DNA of 64,000 nucleotides from the NCBI RefSeq assembly GCF_014489575.1, contig NZ_CP060789.1, positions 2,976,001 to 3,040,000 on the forward strand, written 5' to 3'. The translations under genes were made by a program, and so were the position numbers. The first letter of the stretch is position 1. The number at the start of each line of letters is the position of its first letter. The notes beneath the pieces were generated by a model. That model had not been told where the DNA came from. It worked only from the letters and a program-made list of their open reading frames with translations, and ran no database searches. The stretch is from Tessaracoccus defluvii (GTDB lineage Bacteria > Actinomycetota > Actinomycetes > Propionibacteriales > Propionibacteriaceae). Shown piece after piece: positions 54,308 to 64,000 of the stretch.

Positions 54308-55032
54308 TCAGTCCTCGGCGAGGGTGACCTCGAGCCCGCCCAGGACGGTCGCGGAGAGGTTGTAGAGGAACGCGAACAGCGTGGCGACCGCCGTCAGGAT
54401 GACGACATCGATGGCGGCCACGACCGTCGCGAATCCCAGCACCCGCGACGAGTTCAGCACATCCTCGACCCGGAACGCGTTGTCCTCGTCCCCGATCAGC
54501 GTGTTGATGAGGGAGTTGACCGACTCGAGAGCCCCGAGCCCGCCAGCACCGACCACAGCACGAAGGCGACGACGACCAGCATCACGCCGAACGCGATCGC
54601 GAACAGGAAGGACGTCTTCATCACCGACCAGGGGTCGATGCGCGACAACCTGAGCCGCGCCTTGCGGGTGCGCCGATTGCGGACCGACGACGCCCCCGCT
54701 GCCGGCTTCGAGGCATCCCCCACGCTGGTCACGGCGGCGCGGTTCGGCGTGCTGGGCGCTTCCGGCGCCGTCGACGCCGGGGGCACGGGCGACGTGGCCG
54801 GCGCTCCGGCGACGGGCGTGGTGGCCCAGGCCTTGGCTGTCGACGCGGCACGTTCCGACAGGGTCGGCGTGATCCGCGTCGACTCGTCGACGCTCACCTT
54901 CGGCGCCTCCGGAGCGGAGGTCGCCGACGTGGTCGACGGGGCGGACGGGGTGGATTCAGGCTTGCGGTAGGGCGAGAAGTCCAGCCCTGGGGAGCCGTTG
55001 GATCCGGGCCAGCGCGGTGAGTTCTCACTCAT
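54308..55032 (-). CDS. DUF3566 membrane protein downstream of gyrA (frameshifted in this sequence)
   Basis: About 241 residues when one C is added to the run at 54532-54535, joining [10 protein letters not shown] to [16 protein letters not shown] in pattern. A disordered, Ser/Thr/Pro-rich N-terminus precedes the DUF3566 region with two membrane segments ([20 protein letters not shown] and [19 protein letters not shown]), and the family ending [12 protein letters not shown]. It nearly always follows gyrA in Actinobacteria, as here with an 8-base overlap. The function is not known. Confidence 0.85.
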
Positions 55033-57627
55033 CGGCGTCCTCCTGCGTGGTCGGCTCGGTCACCTGGTCGGCGCCGTCAGTGGCCTCTACGGTACCGCCT
55101 TCCTCCTCGGCGACATCCTCGGAGCCCTCATCGGCCGCTTCGTCCGACTCGGGGTAGAGAGCGATCGCACCGACGGCGTCCGTGCCCCGCACGCCCACGA
55201 ACTTCACGCCCATGGTGTCGCGACCCTTGACCGGGACGTCAGAGACGGCGGAGCGGGTCACCTGACCGGAAACCTTGATCGCCAGCACCTCGTCGGACTC
55301 GCCGACGATGAGGCCTCCGACCAGCTGACCGCGGTCCTCGCTGAGCTTCATGGCCTTGATGCCGAGGCCGCCGCGGCCCTGCTGCCTGTACTCGTCGACG
55401 ACGGTGCGCTTGGCGAATCCGCCGTCGGTGACGGTGAACACGTACTGGTCGGCGTAGTCGACGTCGGCGCTGAGGACGGCCATGCTGAGCAGCTCGTCGC
55501 CGGCGCGGAACTTCATGCCCGTGACGCCGGACGTCGCCCGGCCCATCGGCCGCAGCTGCGAGTCGTCGGCCTGGAACCGGATCGCCTGCCCCTTGCGGGA
55601 GATCAGCAGCACGTCGTCCTCGGACGACACCAGCGAGGCGCCGATCAGCTCGTCGTCCTCCTCACGAAAGTTGATGGCGATGACCCCCGCCTGCCGCGGC
55701 GAGTCGTAGGCCTTCAGCTCCGTCTTCTTCACCAGACCGTTGCGGGTGGCAAGCAGCAGGTACGGAGCGTCCTCGTAGCTGTTGATCGTCAGCACCTGCG
55801 CGATCTTCTCGTCCGGCAGGAAGTTCATGAGCCCAGCGACGTGGCCGCCCTTCGCGTCGCGGCCCGACTCGGGCAGCTGCCACGCCTTCGCCCGGTACAC
55901 GCGGCCGAAGTTGGTGAAGAACAGGATCCACTGGTGGTTCGTGGTGGTGAAGAGGTGCTGCACCTCGTCGTCGGCCCGGAGCGTCGCCCCGCGCACACCC
56001 TTGCCGCCGCGCTTCTGCACCCGGTACTGATCGGCGCGGGTGCGCTTCGCGTAGCCACCGTGGGTGATGGTGACGACGACATCCTCGTTGGGGATGAAGT
56101 CCTCCTCGGAGAAGTCGCCGTCCGCCGCGATGAGGCGGGTGCGGCGCTCGTCGCCGTACTTGTCGACGATCTCCTGCAGTTCGGAGGCGATGATGCCGCG
56201 CTGCAGCTCATCCGAGGCGAGAATGGCCTTGAGTTCGGCGATGCGGGCCTCACGCTCGGCCAGGCGGTCGACGATCTTCTGGATCTCCATGGAGGCCAGA
56301 CGACGCAGCTGCTGGTCGAGGATGTTGCGGGCCTGCAGCTCGTCGATGTCGAGCAGCTCCTGCAGAGCGACGCTCGCCTCGTCGGCGGTGCGGCTGGCGC
56401 GGATCAGCGCGATGACCTCATCGAGCATGTTGAGGGCCTTGACGAGGCCGCGGTCGAGGTGGGCCTGCCGCTCCTCCTCGTCGAGACGCCACTGGGTCCG
56501 GCGCCGGATGACTTCCATCTGGTGCTTGATCCACAGCGAGATGAACTGGTCGAGACGCAGGGTGCGGGGCACCTCGTCGACGATGGCCAGCATGTTGCAG
56601 CCGAACGTGTCCTGCAGCGACGTGTGCTTGTACAGGTTGTTCATGACGACGCGGGGCTGCGCGTCGCGCTTCAGCACGATGACGAGACGCTGACCGGTAC
56701 GCGCCGACGTGTCGTCGCGGATGTCGGCGATGCCACCAAGCTTGCCTGCGTTCACCAGATCGGCGATCCGCTGCGCCAGCGCGTCCGGGTTGCACATGTA
56801 CGGCAGTTCGGTGACGACGAGCAGCTGGCGGCCCGCGCGTCCTCCTCCATGTCGATGACGGCGCGCATGATGACCGAGCCGCGGCCGGTCCGGTACGCCT
56901 CCTCGATGCCGCTGCGGCCGACGATGAGACCGCCGCCGGGGAAGTCGGGGCCCTGGATCCGCTGCATCGCGGCCTCGAGGAGCTCCTCGCGGGTGGCCTC
57001 GGGATGCTGGAGCGCCCACTGGACCGCGTCGTTGACCTCACGCAGGTTGTGCGAGGGGATGTTGGTGGCCATGCCGACCGCGATGCCCGTGGAGCCGTTG
57101 ATCAGCAGGTTCGGGAAGCGGGCCGGCAGGACGATCGGCTCCTCTTCACGGTTGTCGTAGTTGGGCCGGAAATCGACGGTGTTCTGTTCGATCTCGCGGA
57201 CCATCTCGACCGCGAGCGGGGCCATCTTGCACTCGGTGTACCGCATGGCGGCGGCCTTGTCGTTGCCCTGGCTGCCGAAGTTGCCCTGGCCGGTGACGAG
57301 CGGATGCCGCATCGCCCACGGCTGCGCCAGGCGGACGAGGGTGTCGTAGATGGCCGTGTCGCCGTGCGGGTGGTAGAGACCCATCACCTCACCGACGACG
57401 CGGGAGCACTTGTTCCAGCCCCGGTCGGGGCGGTAGCCGCCGTCCCACATCGCGTAGAGGACGCGGCGGTGCACCGGCTTGAGCCCGTCGCGCACGTCCG
57501 GCAGGGCGCGGCCGACGATGACGCTCATGGCGTAGTCGAGGTAGGAGTTCTGGATCTCGACCTGCAGGTCGATGGGTTCGATGCGGCCCAGCGCAGATGC
57601 CTGGAGGCCGTCGTTGTTTTCAGTCAT
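55025..57627 (-). CDS. gyrA: DNA gyrase subunit A (frameshifted in this sequence)
   Basis: About 867 residues in two frames that join when one base is added to the run at 56832-56834 (IDMEEDAR into [13 protein letters not shown]). The catalytic Tyr lies in the usual place in the N-terminal half, and the quinolone region reads [19 protein letters not shown], an unmutated-looking form. The C-terminal domain has the beta-pinwheel repeats and a GyrA box-like QKRGGKG. An acidic tail ends the protein. Since gyrA is essential, a real frameshift would be lethal, so a sequence error is much the likeliest explanation. Confidence 0.95.
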
Positions 57628-57649
57628 TGTTCAGATACCTTCCGAAACC

Positions 57650-59737
<2,088 letters not shown>

Positions 59738-59946
59738 TCAACCCCTGCATTCTACCGTGTCACCCAAGATGCTGCCGACTCGGCGAACGGAAATGGCTCT
59801 GGGAGCCCGGGAACGGCCGTTCCGCTGCCCTGGCAGGGGTCCGGCCATGGTCCCCTATCCCTCCCCGGGCCGCAGAGCGGCAGAGAGGCCGTTCCGCGAC
59901 ATCCCTCCGCGGTGCCCTACGGTGGGAACGATCGAAGGGAGACGAC

Positions 59947-60693
59947 GTGCCGCTCGAGTGGCTTCTCCTCGGCCTCGCGGCCCTGGTGATCGGTGTCGCC
60001 AAAACGAGCTTCGGAGGTCTCGCCTCACTGGCGGTCGCGCTGCTCGCTTTCCTGCTGCCGACCACCAAGGAAGCCACGGCCGCGACGCTGCTTCTCCTGA
60101 TCACGGGAGACGTCGTCGCCGTCCTGCGGTACCGCTCGTCGACTGACTGGAAGCTCGTGCGCGGCCTGCTGCCGGCCGTCGTGCCTGGACTCCTGCTGGG
60201 CGCCTGGTTCCTGTCCGCCGTCGACGACACCATCCTGCGTCGGTCGATCGGTGGGCTGCTGCTGGTGTTCGTCGTGGTCCAACTCATCGACCGGCTGCGG
60301 AGGAACCGTCCTACCGACTCTCCTGATGACGGCCCGCCGCATCGTGCGCTGACGATCGGCGCCGGCGTCGCGGCCGGGTTCACGACGATGGCCGCCAACG
60401 CGGCCGGGCCCGTGATGGCGCTCTATCTGCAGTGGGCGAAGGTCGACAAGATGCGTTTCCTCGGAACCGGCGCCGTCTACTTCTTCATCATCAACCTGGC
60501 GAAGAGCCCGCTGACTGCGGGGCTGGGGCTGTTCACGCCGACGGTGCTGACGACGGCCGCGGCGCTGGTGCCCGTGGTGCTCCTCGGAACCCTGGTGGGG
60601 ATCGCGATCATCGGAAAGGTGCCGCAGCGGGCCTTCGACATCGCCACGCTCGTCACCTCGGCGATCGCGGCGGCCGCGCTGATCGTCTTCTGA
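59947..60693 (+). CDS. TauE/SafE-family membrane exporter
   Basis: 248 residues with about seven membrane segments. The two GVAKTSFGG-like and NAAGPVMALYL motifs match the sulfite-exporter TauE/SafE family (DUF81). The family exports sulfite, sulfoacetate or other small anions; the substrate here is unknown. GTG 59947 is served by AAGGGAG. It is divergent from gyrB and interrupts the usual gyrB-DUF721 neighbourhood. Confidence 0.85.
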   Translation: MPLEWLLLGLAALVIGVAKTSFGGLASLAVALLAFLLPTTKEATAATLLLLITGDVVAVLRYRSSTDWKLVRGLLPAVVPGLLLGAWFLSAVDDTILRRSIGGLLLVFVVVQLIDRLRRNRPTDSPDDGPPHRALTIGAGVAAGFTTMAANAAGPVMALYLQWAKVDKMRFLGTGAVYFFIINLAKSPLTAGLGLFTPTVLTTAAALVPVVLLGTLVGIAIIGKVPQRAFDIATLVTSAIAAAALIVF

Positions 60694-60768
60694 ATATCGG
60701 CGTGACATCCCCGGTGGAATGAATCATTCGCCTCGCATCGAACGGATCGCTTTCGGATATGCCGAAAC

Positions 60769-60790
60769 CCACGCCGCATTACCGGCGTGG
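60769..60790 (+). terminator. Hairpin downstream of the TauE gene
   Basis: An 8-bp perfect stem (CCACGCCG and its complement) around the loop CATTAC, about 75 bases after the stop codon. The U-tail is absent. Possible terminator. Confidence 0.45.
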
Positions 60791-60868
60791 TGCGGAAAGA
60801 ATCGGTTATACGCGTCTCATTGCGTGTCTGTTGGCGGGATCCTCGTATTGTTCCTGTTTCTTCGAGGA

Positions 60869-60899
60869 GTCCCGGGGGTGCGCATGGCACCCCCGGGAC
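60869..60899 (-). terminator. Strong hairpin terminator for the minus-strand small gene
   Basis: A perfect 13-bp stem (GTCCCGGGGGTGC and its complement) around the 5-base loop GCATG, starting seven bases beyond the stop of the 77-residue gene. Its presence there supports that gene being real. Confidence 0.7.
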
Positions 60900-60905
60900 C
60901 CCGGA

Positions 60906-61139
60906 TCAGCGGGGCGGGAGCCATCCCAGGGACCGCAGCTCGCGCTGCGCCACCTGGTCGGCGGTGTGGCGCTCGAGGCTCTGCTCAGCATGGCTCTGAC
61001 CGGGGGTCACAGCGTGCTCGATGAGCCAGATGGAGACCCCGAGCGCGGCCCGGTCACGCCAGGAGAGGCGCGCCGGCTCGGGAAGGACGATGACAGTGGG
61101 TGGCCCGGTGCGGGCGCGGACGAGGTGCGTGGTACTCAC
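60906..61139 (-). CDS. Small hypothetical protein
   Basis: 77 residues from GTG 61139 (MSTTHLVRARTGPPTVIVLP). The middle is moderately hydrophobic (AALGVSIWLIEHAV) and the end basic (ELRSLGWLPPR). No ribosome site is obvious, but a perfect terminator follows directly and a short frame with a strong ribosome site lies about 100 bases upstream on the same strand. Family unknown. Confidence 0.55.
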   Translation of the reverse strand: MSTTHLVRARTGPPTVIVLPEPARLSWRDRAALGVSIWLIEHAVTPGQSHAEQSLERHTADQVAQRELRSLGWLPPR

Positions 61140-61240
61140 GGAAGGACTTTCGACAGGTATTATTTCTGCTGCTGGAACGCGCGACGACGCGCGTCAGGGC
61201 ACTGGGTGCCAGGGTGCGTGATGCGGTGCGGCGTGAATCG

Positions 61241-61321
61241 TCAGGCGAAACGCACGCGGGAGGCCGCGAGCTTGCCGGTGGCATTGAGATTCGATCCGGT
61301 CTGCAGTGTGATGAGAATCAT
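61241..61321 (-). CDS. 26-residue reading frame with a perfect ribosome site
   Basis: ATG 61321 (MILITLQTGSNLNATGKLAA) to TGA at 61241, with AGGAAGGAGG ending 8 bases before the start codon. The stretch upstream (61322-61400) is AT-rich (ATATTGCGATTATTG) and looks like a promoter. It may be a leader peptide controlling the following small gene, or a small protein in its own right. Confidence 0.45.
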   Translation of the reverse strand: MILITLQTGSNLNATGKLAASRVRFA

Positions 61322-61400
61322 GTTCGGGCCTCCTTCCTGTCGTTAAGGCGAAAGCAACAATAATCGCAATATCGGGGATCCGTCAAGCGATATGCGGTCA

Positions 61401-62549
61401 TCAATTCCCGGAGGTCGGACTGTCCGTCGGTGAAGCGGTCGGCGAATCCTGGGCCGCGGAGGGCGACAGCAGGCCCGCTGAGGCCGAGACGCTGGGCGAC
61501 TCCGAGCCCGTAGGCGTCACCGTGGGTTCCGTGGTTGGCGACTCCGAATCGGTGGGCGTCCCACTGGGATCCGGCGTGGGAGACGGAGAGTCCCCGGGCG
61601 ACTCGGACGTGGAGGGGCTCGGTGACTCCGACGGCGAACCCGTCGGGCTCGGCGACGGCGAACCTGTCGGGCTCGGCGACGGCGAACCTGTCGGGCTCGG
61701 CAAGGGCGACTCGGACTCCGACGGGGAAGGGCTGGGCGTCGGGGACACGGAGGCCACCATGTCGTCCAGGTCGACGATCGACGGATCCCCGTTCAGCCAG
61801 GGCTCCGGATCGGTGCACCGGCCGTCCACGATGACTTCCAGGTGCAGGTGGCAGCCGGTCGAGTACCCCGTGCTGCCGACGCGACCGATGCCGTCGAGCG
61901 TGTCGATCCGCTGGCCCACGCGCACACCGATCGAGGAGAGGTGGTTGTACGTGGTGACGACGCGATGCCCCTGCATCATTCCGTGGTCGACCTTGATCTG
62001 GACGCCGTTGCCGCCGGCCCAGCCGGTGAACACAACGACACCAGGCGCCGCTGCGCCGACCGGCGTACCACAGCTGACAGCGGTGTCGAGTCCCGTGTGG
62101 AGCTTCCAGACCCGCAGCACCGGATGGAACCGCAACCCGAACGGCGAGGATCTGCGCCCCGAGACGGGGCGTGTCAGGAGCCTGCCGGGTGCGGCAGTCG
62201 AGACCTTCGACAGCTGTTCGACGCGGATCGTCGACGGCGCCGTCGGCACGGGCACCACCTCGACGGAGCTGGCCTGGGCCACTTCGGGGATGACGGCGGT
62301 GAAGGGGTCGAAGCCGGGGAGCGAGTCGGCGTCGAGGGAGTCGAGACCGGACGAGTTGAAGGGCAGTGCCGTCCTCACGGGGAGGTCGGGCAGAGCGCGG
62401 GTGACGCTCAGCTCGTCGTGCGTCGTCACGACCGGCGCGGGCACCGCCTGGAGTGTTTCCTCATCTTCGGGTGTAGCGAGCGAGGCCACCGCCACCATGC
62501 CGCACGCGACCGCGGCGGCAAGAACAGCCGTCAGTCCGCGCACCACCAT
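61401..62549 (-). CDS. Secreted M23 peptidase with Ser/Pro-rich tail
   Basis: 382 residues. A signal/anchor segment (about residues 4-24), a linker of about 100 residues, then the M23 domain with zinc ligands HTGLDTAVSCG and GCHLHLEV (residues about 150-240). Unlike many family members it has an added pair of Cys. The last 120 residues are almost only Ser, Pro, Glu, Thr and Gly, as in cell-wall-spanning tails. It should trim peptidoglycan. The tail is encoded by tandem DNA repeats. Confidence 0.85.
   Translation of the reverse strand: MVVRGLTAVLAAAVACGMVAVASLATPEDEETLQAVPAPVVTTHDELSVTRALPDLPVRTALPFNSSGLDSLDADSLPGFDPFTAVIPEVAQASSVEVVPVPTAPSTIRVEQLSKVSTAAPGRLLTRPVSGRRSSPFGLRFHPVLRVWKLHTGLDTAVSCGTPVGAAAPGVVVFTGWAGGNGVQIKVDHGMMQGHRVVTTYNHLSSIGVRVGQRIDTLDGIGRVGSTGYSTGCHLHLEVIVDGRCTDPEPWLNGDPSIVDLDDMVASVSPTPSPSPSESESPLPSPTGSPSPSPTGSPSPSPTGSPSESPSPSTSESPGDSPSPTPDPSGTPTDSESPTTEPTVTPTGSESPSVSASAGLLSPSAAQDSPTASPTDSPTSGN
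61633..61704. repeat. Three tandem 24-bp repeats in the peptidase tail
   Basis: Units at 61633-61656, 61657-61680 and 61681-61704 differ by one base between the first two and three at the end of the third. Each encodes eight residues of the SPTGSPSP type. Copy number is likely to vary between strains. Confidence 0.8.
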
Positions 62550-62653
62550 GTTCGACCCCCCAGTCGACCGGGAACCTACCTATGCAAACACGGTTGGCCG
62601 CCCAATGGAAGGGCTTGGGCGAATTGCGCGCCCTCACACGGTGGATCCTCGGC

Positions 62654-63289
62654 TCAGGAGGCCCTGAACCTGATCGTCAGGTCGGCGGAGACGTCGACAT
62701 CCTCTGGGTCAAGGCGGATCGAGGGCACCGAACCGCCGATCTCCATGAACATGGCCGCCTTCCCCGCTCCGCGGTAGACCTGCCGCCCGTTGTCCTGAAC
62801 GGAGGCGACTGTCACCGTGGTGAAGCCGCCGGCCTCGGCGATCCAGGTGGCCCTGGTGGTGGCGTCGGCGTGGGCGGCGCGCAACGCCTCCGGCTGCAAC
62901 CGTCGCATCGTCTCCTCGCGGAGTTCCCAGGAGACGTGGTTCACGTTGACGCCCTCCGCGACCGACAGCCCACCCAGGACGTCGCCGAGGCGCGACAGAT
63001 CGTCGAACGTCACCGTGCCGCGGACCTCCGCCACGTGCTGCGTCTCCCCCTGCCGTCCGCGATCGTCGTGCAGCACGTTCGTCCACATGCGCAGGTTCGA
63101 CAGCCTGAGATCGCGGCCGGCTCCGTCGGCGATCGCTGCGGTCAGGGCGTCACGGACCTGGTCGACGATGGCCGCCGTCCTGGCGACGATGTCGGCGCGG
63201 TCGGTTCCGGTCAGGGAGACGGTGAGCGAGACGACGGCGCATTCGGCGGGAAGCTTGAGCTCGCTGGCGCCGGTGACAGTGATCTTCAT
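62654..63289 (-). CDS. SIMPL-domain (DUF541) protein
   Basis: 211 residues with the DUF541 pattern (MKITVTGASELKLPAECAVV; RAAHADATTRATWIAEAGGF). No signal peptide is present, whereas many relatives have one. SIMPL proteins are poorly understood; some are linked to stress or signalling. It lies 52 bases from the DUF721 gene on the same strand. Confidence 0.8.
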   Translation of the reverse strand: MKITVTGASELKLPAECAVVSLTVSLTGTDRADIVARTAAIVDQVRDALTAAIADGAGRDLRLSNLRMWTNVLHDDRGRQGETQHVAEVRGTVTFDDLSRLGDVLGGLSVAEGVNVNHVSWELREETMRRLQPEALRAAHADATTRATWIAEAGGFTTVTVASVQDNGRQVYRGAGKAAMFMEIGGSVPSIRLDPEDVDVSADLTIRFRAS

Positions 63290-63341
63290 GGCGTCATGCT
63301 AGGGCGACGGGGCCGGACCACGCGGCGGCCGGTGGGAATCG

Positions 63342-63869
63342 TCAGCCGTAGGTGTCGCGCGGGCCGCGGCCCTGCACGGACCGGGGGCCCTTCTTCCAGC
63401 TGGGCGCCTGCGGGCCGCGGAAGTCGACGCGCAACACGGTCGCCTCCCCGAGCGAGTCGTTCAGCCGGGCCACGAGCTGCGACGCCGCGTAGCGCATGGC
63501 CTGCGCCCACGCCGTCGTGTCGCACTCGACGACGAGCAGACCCTTCTCGTAGTGCACCGGTCGGGAGTGCTCGGCGTTCGCCTCCCCGACGAGGTCCGGC
63601 CAGCGCCGCAACACGGTCGACAGGTTGATGCGCTTCTTCCAGCCGCGGTCGCGGACGATCTGGTCGAGGACGTCGCCGACGAGCTGGGGATCGCGTTCGT
63701 CGGGATGGGCGCCGGAGCGCTGCTCGTCGAAGACCCGGGGAGTGCGTCGGACGGGCCGGACGGGCTTCGGCTCGGGCAACTGGACGCCGTACTCGGCGGC
63801 CTCGACGGCCGCGCGCGCGATCTCGGACGCCAGGTCAAGACCCGTCGGGTCGTGCTCGTCCGCGTCCAT
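63342..63869 (-). CDS. DUF721 protein associated with recF
   Basis: 175 residues. The DUF721 core is GDVLDQIVRDRGWKKRINLS to VLRVDFRGPQ, with VECDTTAWAQAMRY. It is the conserved Rv0004-like neighbour of recF and gyrB in Actinobacteria. In this window it is separated from gyrB by the SIMPL, M23 and TauE genes. The starting region is acidic and variable. Confidence 0.85.
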   Translation of the reverse strand: MDADEHDPTGLDLASEIARAAVEAAEYGVQLPEPKPVRPVRRTPRVFDEQRSGAHPDERDPQLVGDVLDQIVRDRGWKKRINLSTVLRRWPDLVGEANAEHSRPVHYEKGLLVVECDTTAWAQAMRYAASQLVARLNDSLGEATVLRVDFRGPQAPSWKKGPRSVQGRGPRDTYG

Positions 63870-63897
63870 GCCGCGAGCCTACCCGCCCACGGTCAGG

Positions 63898-64000
63898 TCA
63901 CAGGGCGCTGACGGTGCCCGCGTCGACCCGGAACCGGCGCTCGGCCGGGAAGTCCGGCACGTCTACGCCCACCGCGGCCGTGATCAGCACCTGCTCGACG
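63898..64000 (-). CDS. recF: RecF C-terminus (partial)
   Basis: The last 33 codons of a gene that continues beyond the window: VEQVLITAAVGVDVP...RRF.V..GTVSAL before the stop at 63898. This matches the C-terminus of RecF (QVLVTAAVPEDVP in relatives) and fits the dnaA-dnaN-recF-DUF721-gyrB order. Confidence 0.75.
   Translation of the reverse strand, partial: VEQVLITAAVGVDVPDFPAERRFRVDAGTVSAL

Noticed and set aside
54998..57160. A 720-codon open frame on the plus strand
   Set aside because: It lies wholly antisense to gyrA and the DUF3566 gene; high GC at third positions keeps the opposite frame open. The product has no recognisable domain and is His/Leu/Val-rich in the way such shadows are.
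57300..57420. Quinolone-resistance substitution in GyrA (Thr in HGDTAIYD)
   Set aside because: Thr at this position is common in wild-type actinobacterial GyrA, so no resistance is inferred.
61633..61704. Regular repeats considered as a CRISPR array
   Set aside because: The units are directly adjacent without spacers and encode a Ser/Pro tail in frame. No cas genes or other arrays were seen in the window.
61522..62667. A 381-codon plus-strand frame opposite the M23 peptidase
   Set aside because: Repeats and high GC keep it open; the M23 domain on the other strand is unmistakable.

Overview
The window is high-GC actinobacterial chromosome. Gene families and order (recF - DUF721 - gyrB - gyrA - DUF3566 - tRNA-Ile, all on the minus strand) place its right end close to the replication origin, and the overall content suits a member of the Propionibacteriales. 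The genus cannot be read from the sequence alone.

Layout. (1) 1-780: the 3' part of a large unrecognised protein. (2) 0.96-15.5 kb, plus strand: two sugar loci. The first is a LacI regulator, a family-1 binding protein, two MalFG-type permeases and a GH172 (DUF2961) glycosidase. The second is a divergent SorC regulator, an AraB-like kinase, an Rbs-type transporter with two permeases, and a KdsD-like SIS isomerase. Two facing IS256 remnants lie between them. (3) 15.7-27.7 kb, minus strand: a conjugative type IV secretion operon with coupling ATPase, lipoprotein, M23 hydrolase, VirB4-like ATPase, SCO6880-family protein, TrbL-like, VirB8-like and small membrane proteins, a ParA-like protein and a sigma-like protein. 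(4) 28-37.6 kb: a patchwork of TM2 and DUF2510 proteins, a UDG-like protein, a zinc-ribbon protein, an NhaC antiporter with a C-S lyase, IS21 and IS1380 remnants and an orphan KH domain. (5) 38-51.7 kb: a complete Tad/Flp pilus operon with a LysM/BTAD protein, TadE/G proteins, pilin, TadC/B/A, CpaE, CpaB and a second sigma-like protein, plus a small divergent regulator pair beside tRNA-Ile. (6) 52-64 kb: core chromosome with a WXG100-like trio, gyrA, gyrB, and an insertion of TauE, M23 and SIMPL genes before DUF721 and recF.

Blocks 3 and 5 look like one mobile element, of the integrative conjugative kind that Actinobacteria carry, inserted on the 3' side of tRNA-Ile and later interrupted by block 4. 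No integrase or relaxase is visible, so its limits and mobility are unproven. Within it, the T4SS would move DNA while the Tad system would build a surface pilus, probably for mating contact.

A warning for any user: at least eleven genes, including the essential gyrA, carry an apparent one-base deletion in a short G/C run, and each reads through perfectly when one base is restored. These look like homopolymer sequencing errors, not real gene decay, so such genes are given here as one CDS each. The IS256 and IS21 remnants are different: they are truncated and truly degenerate.
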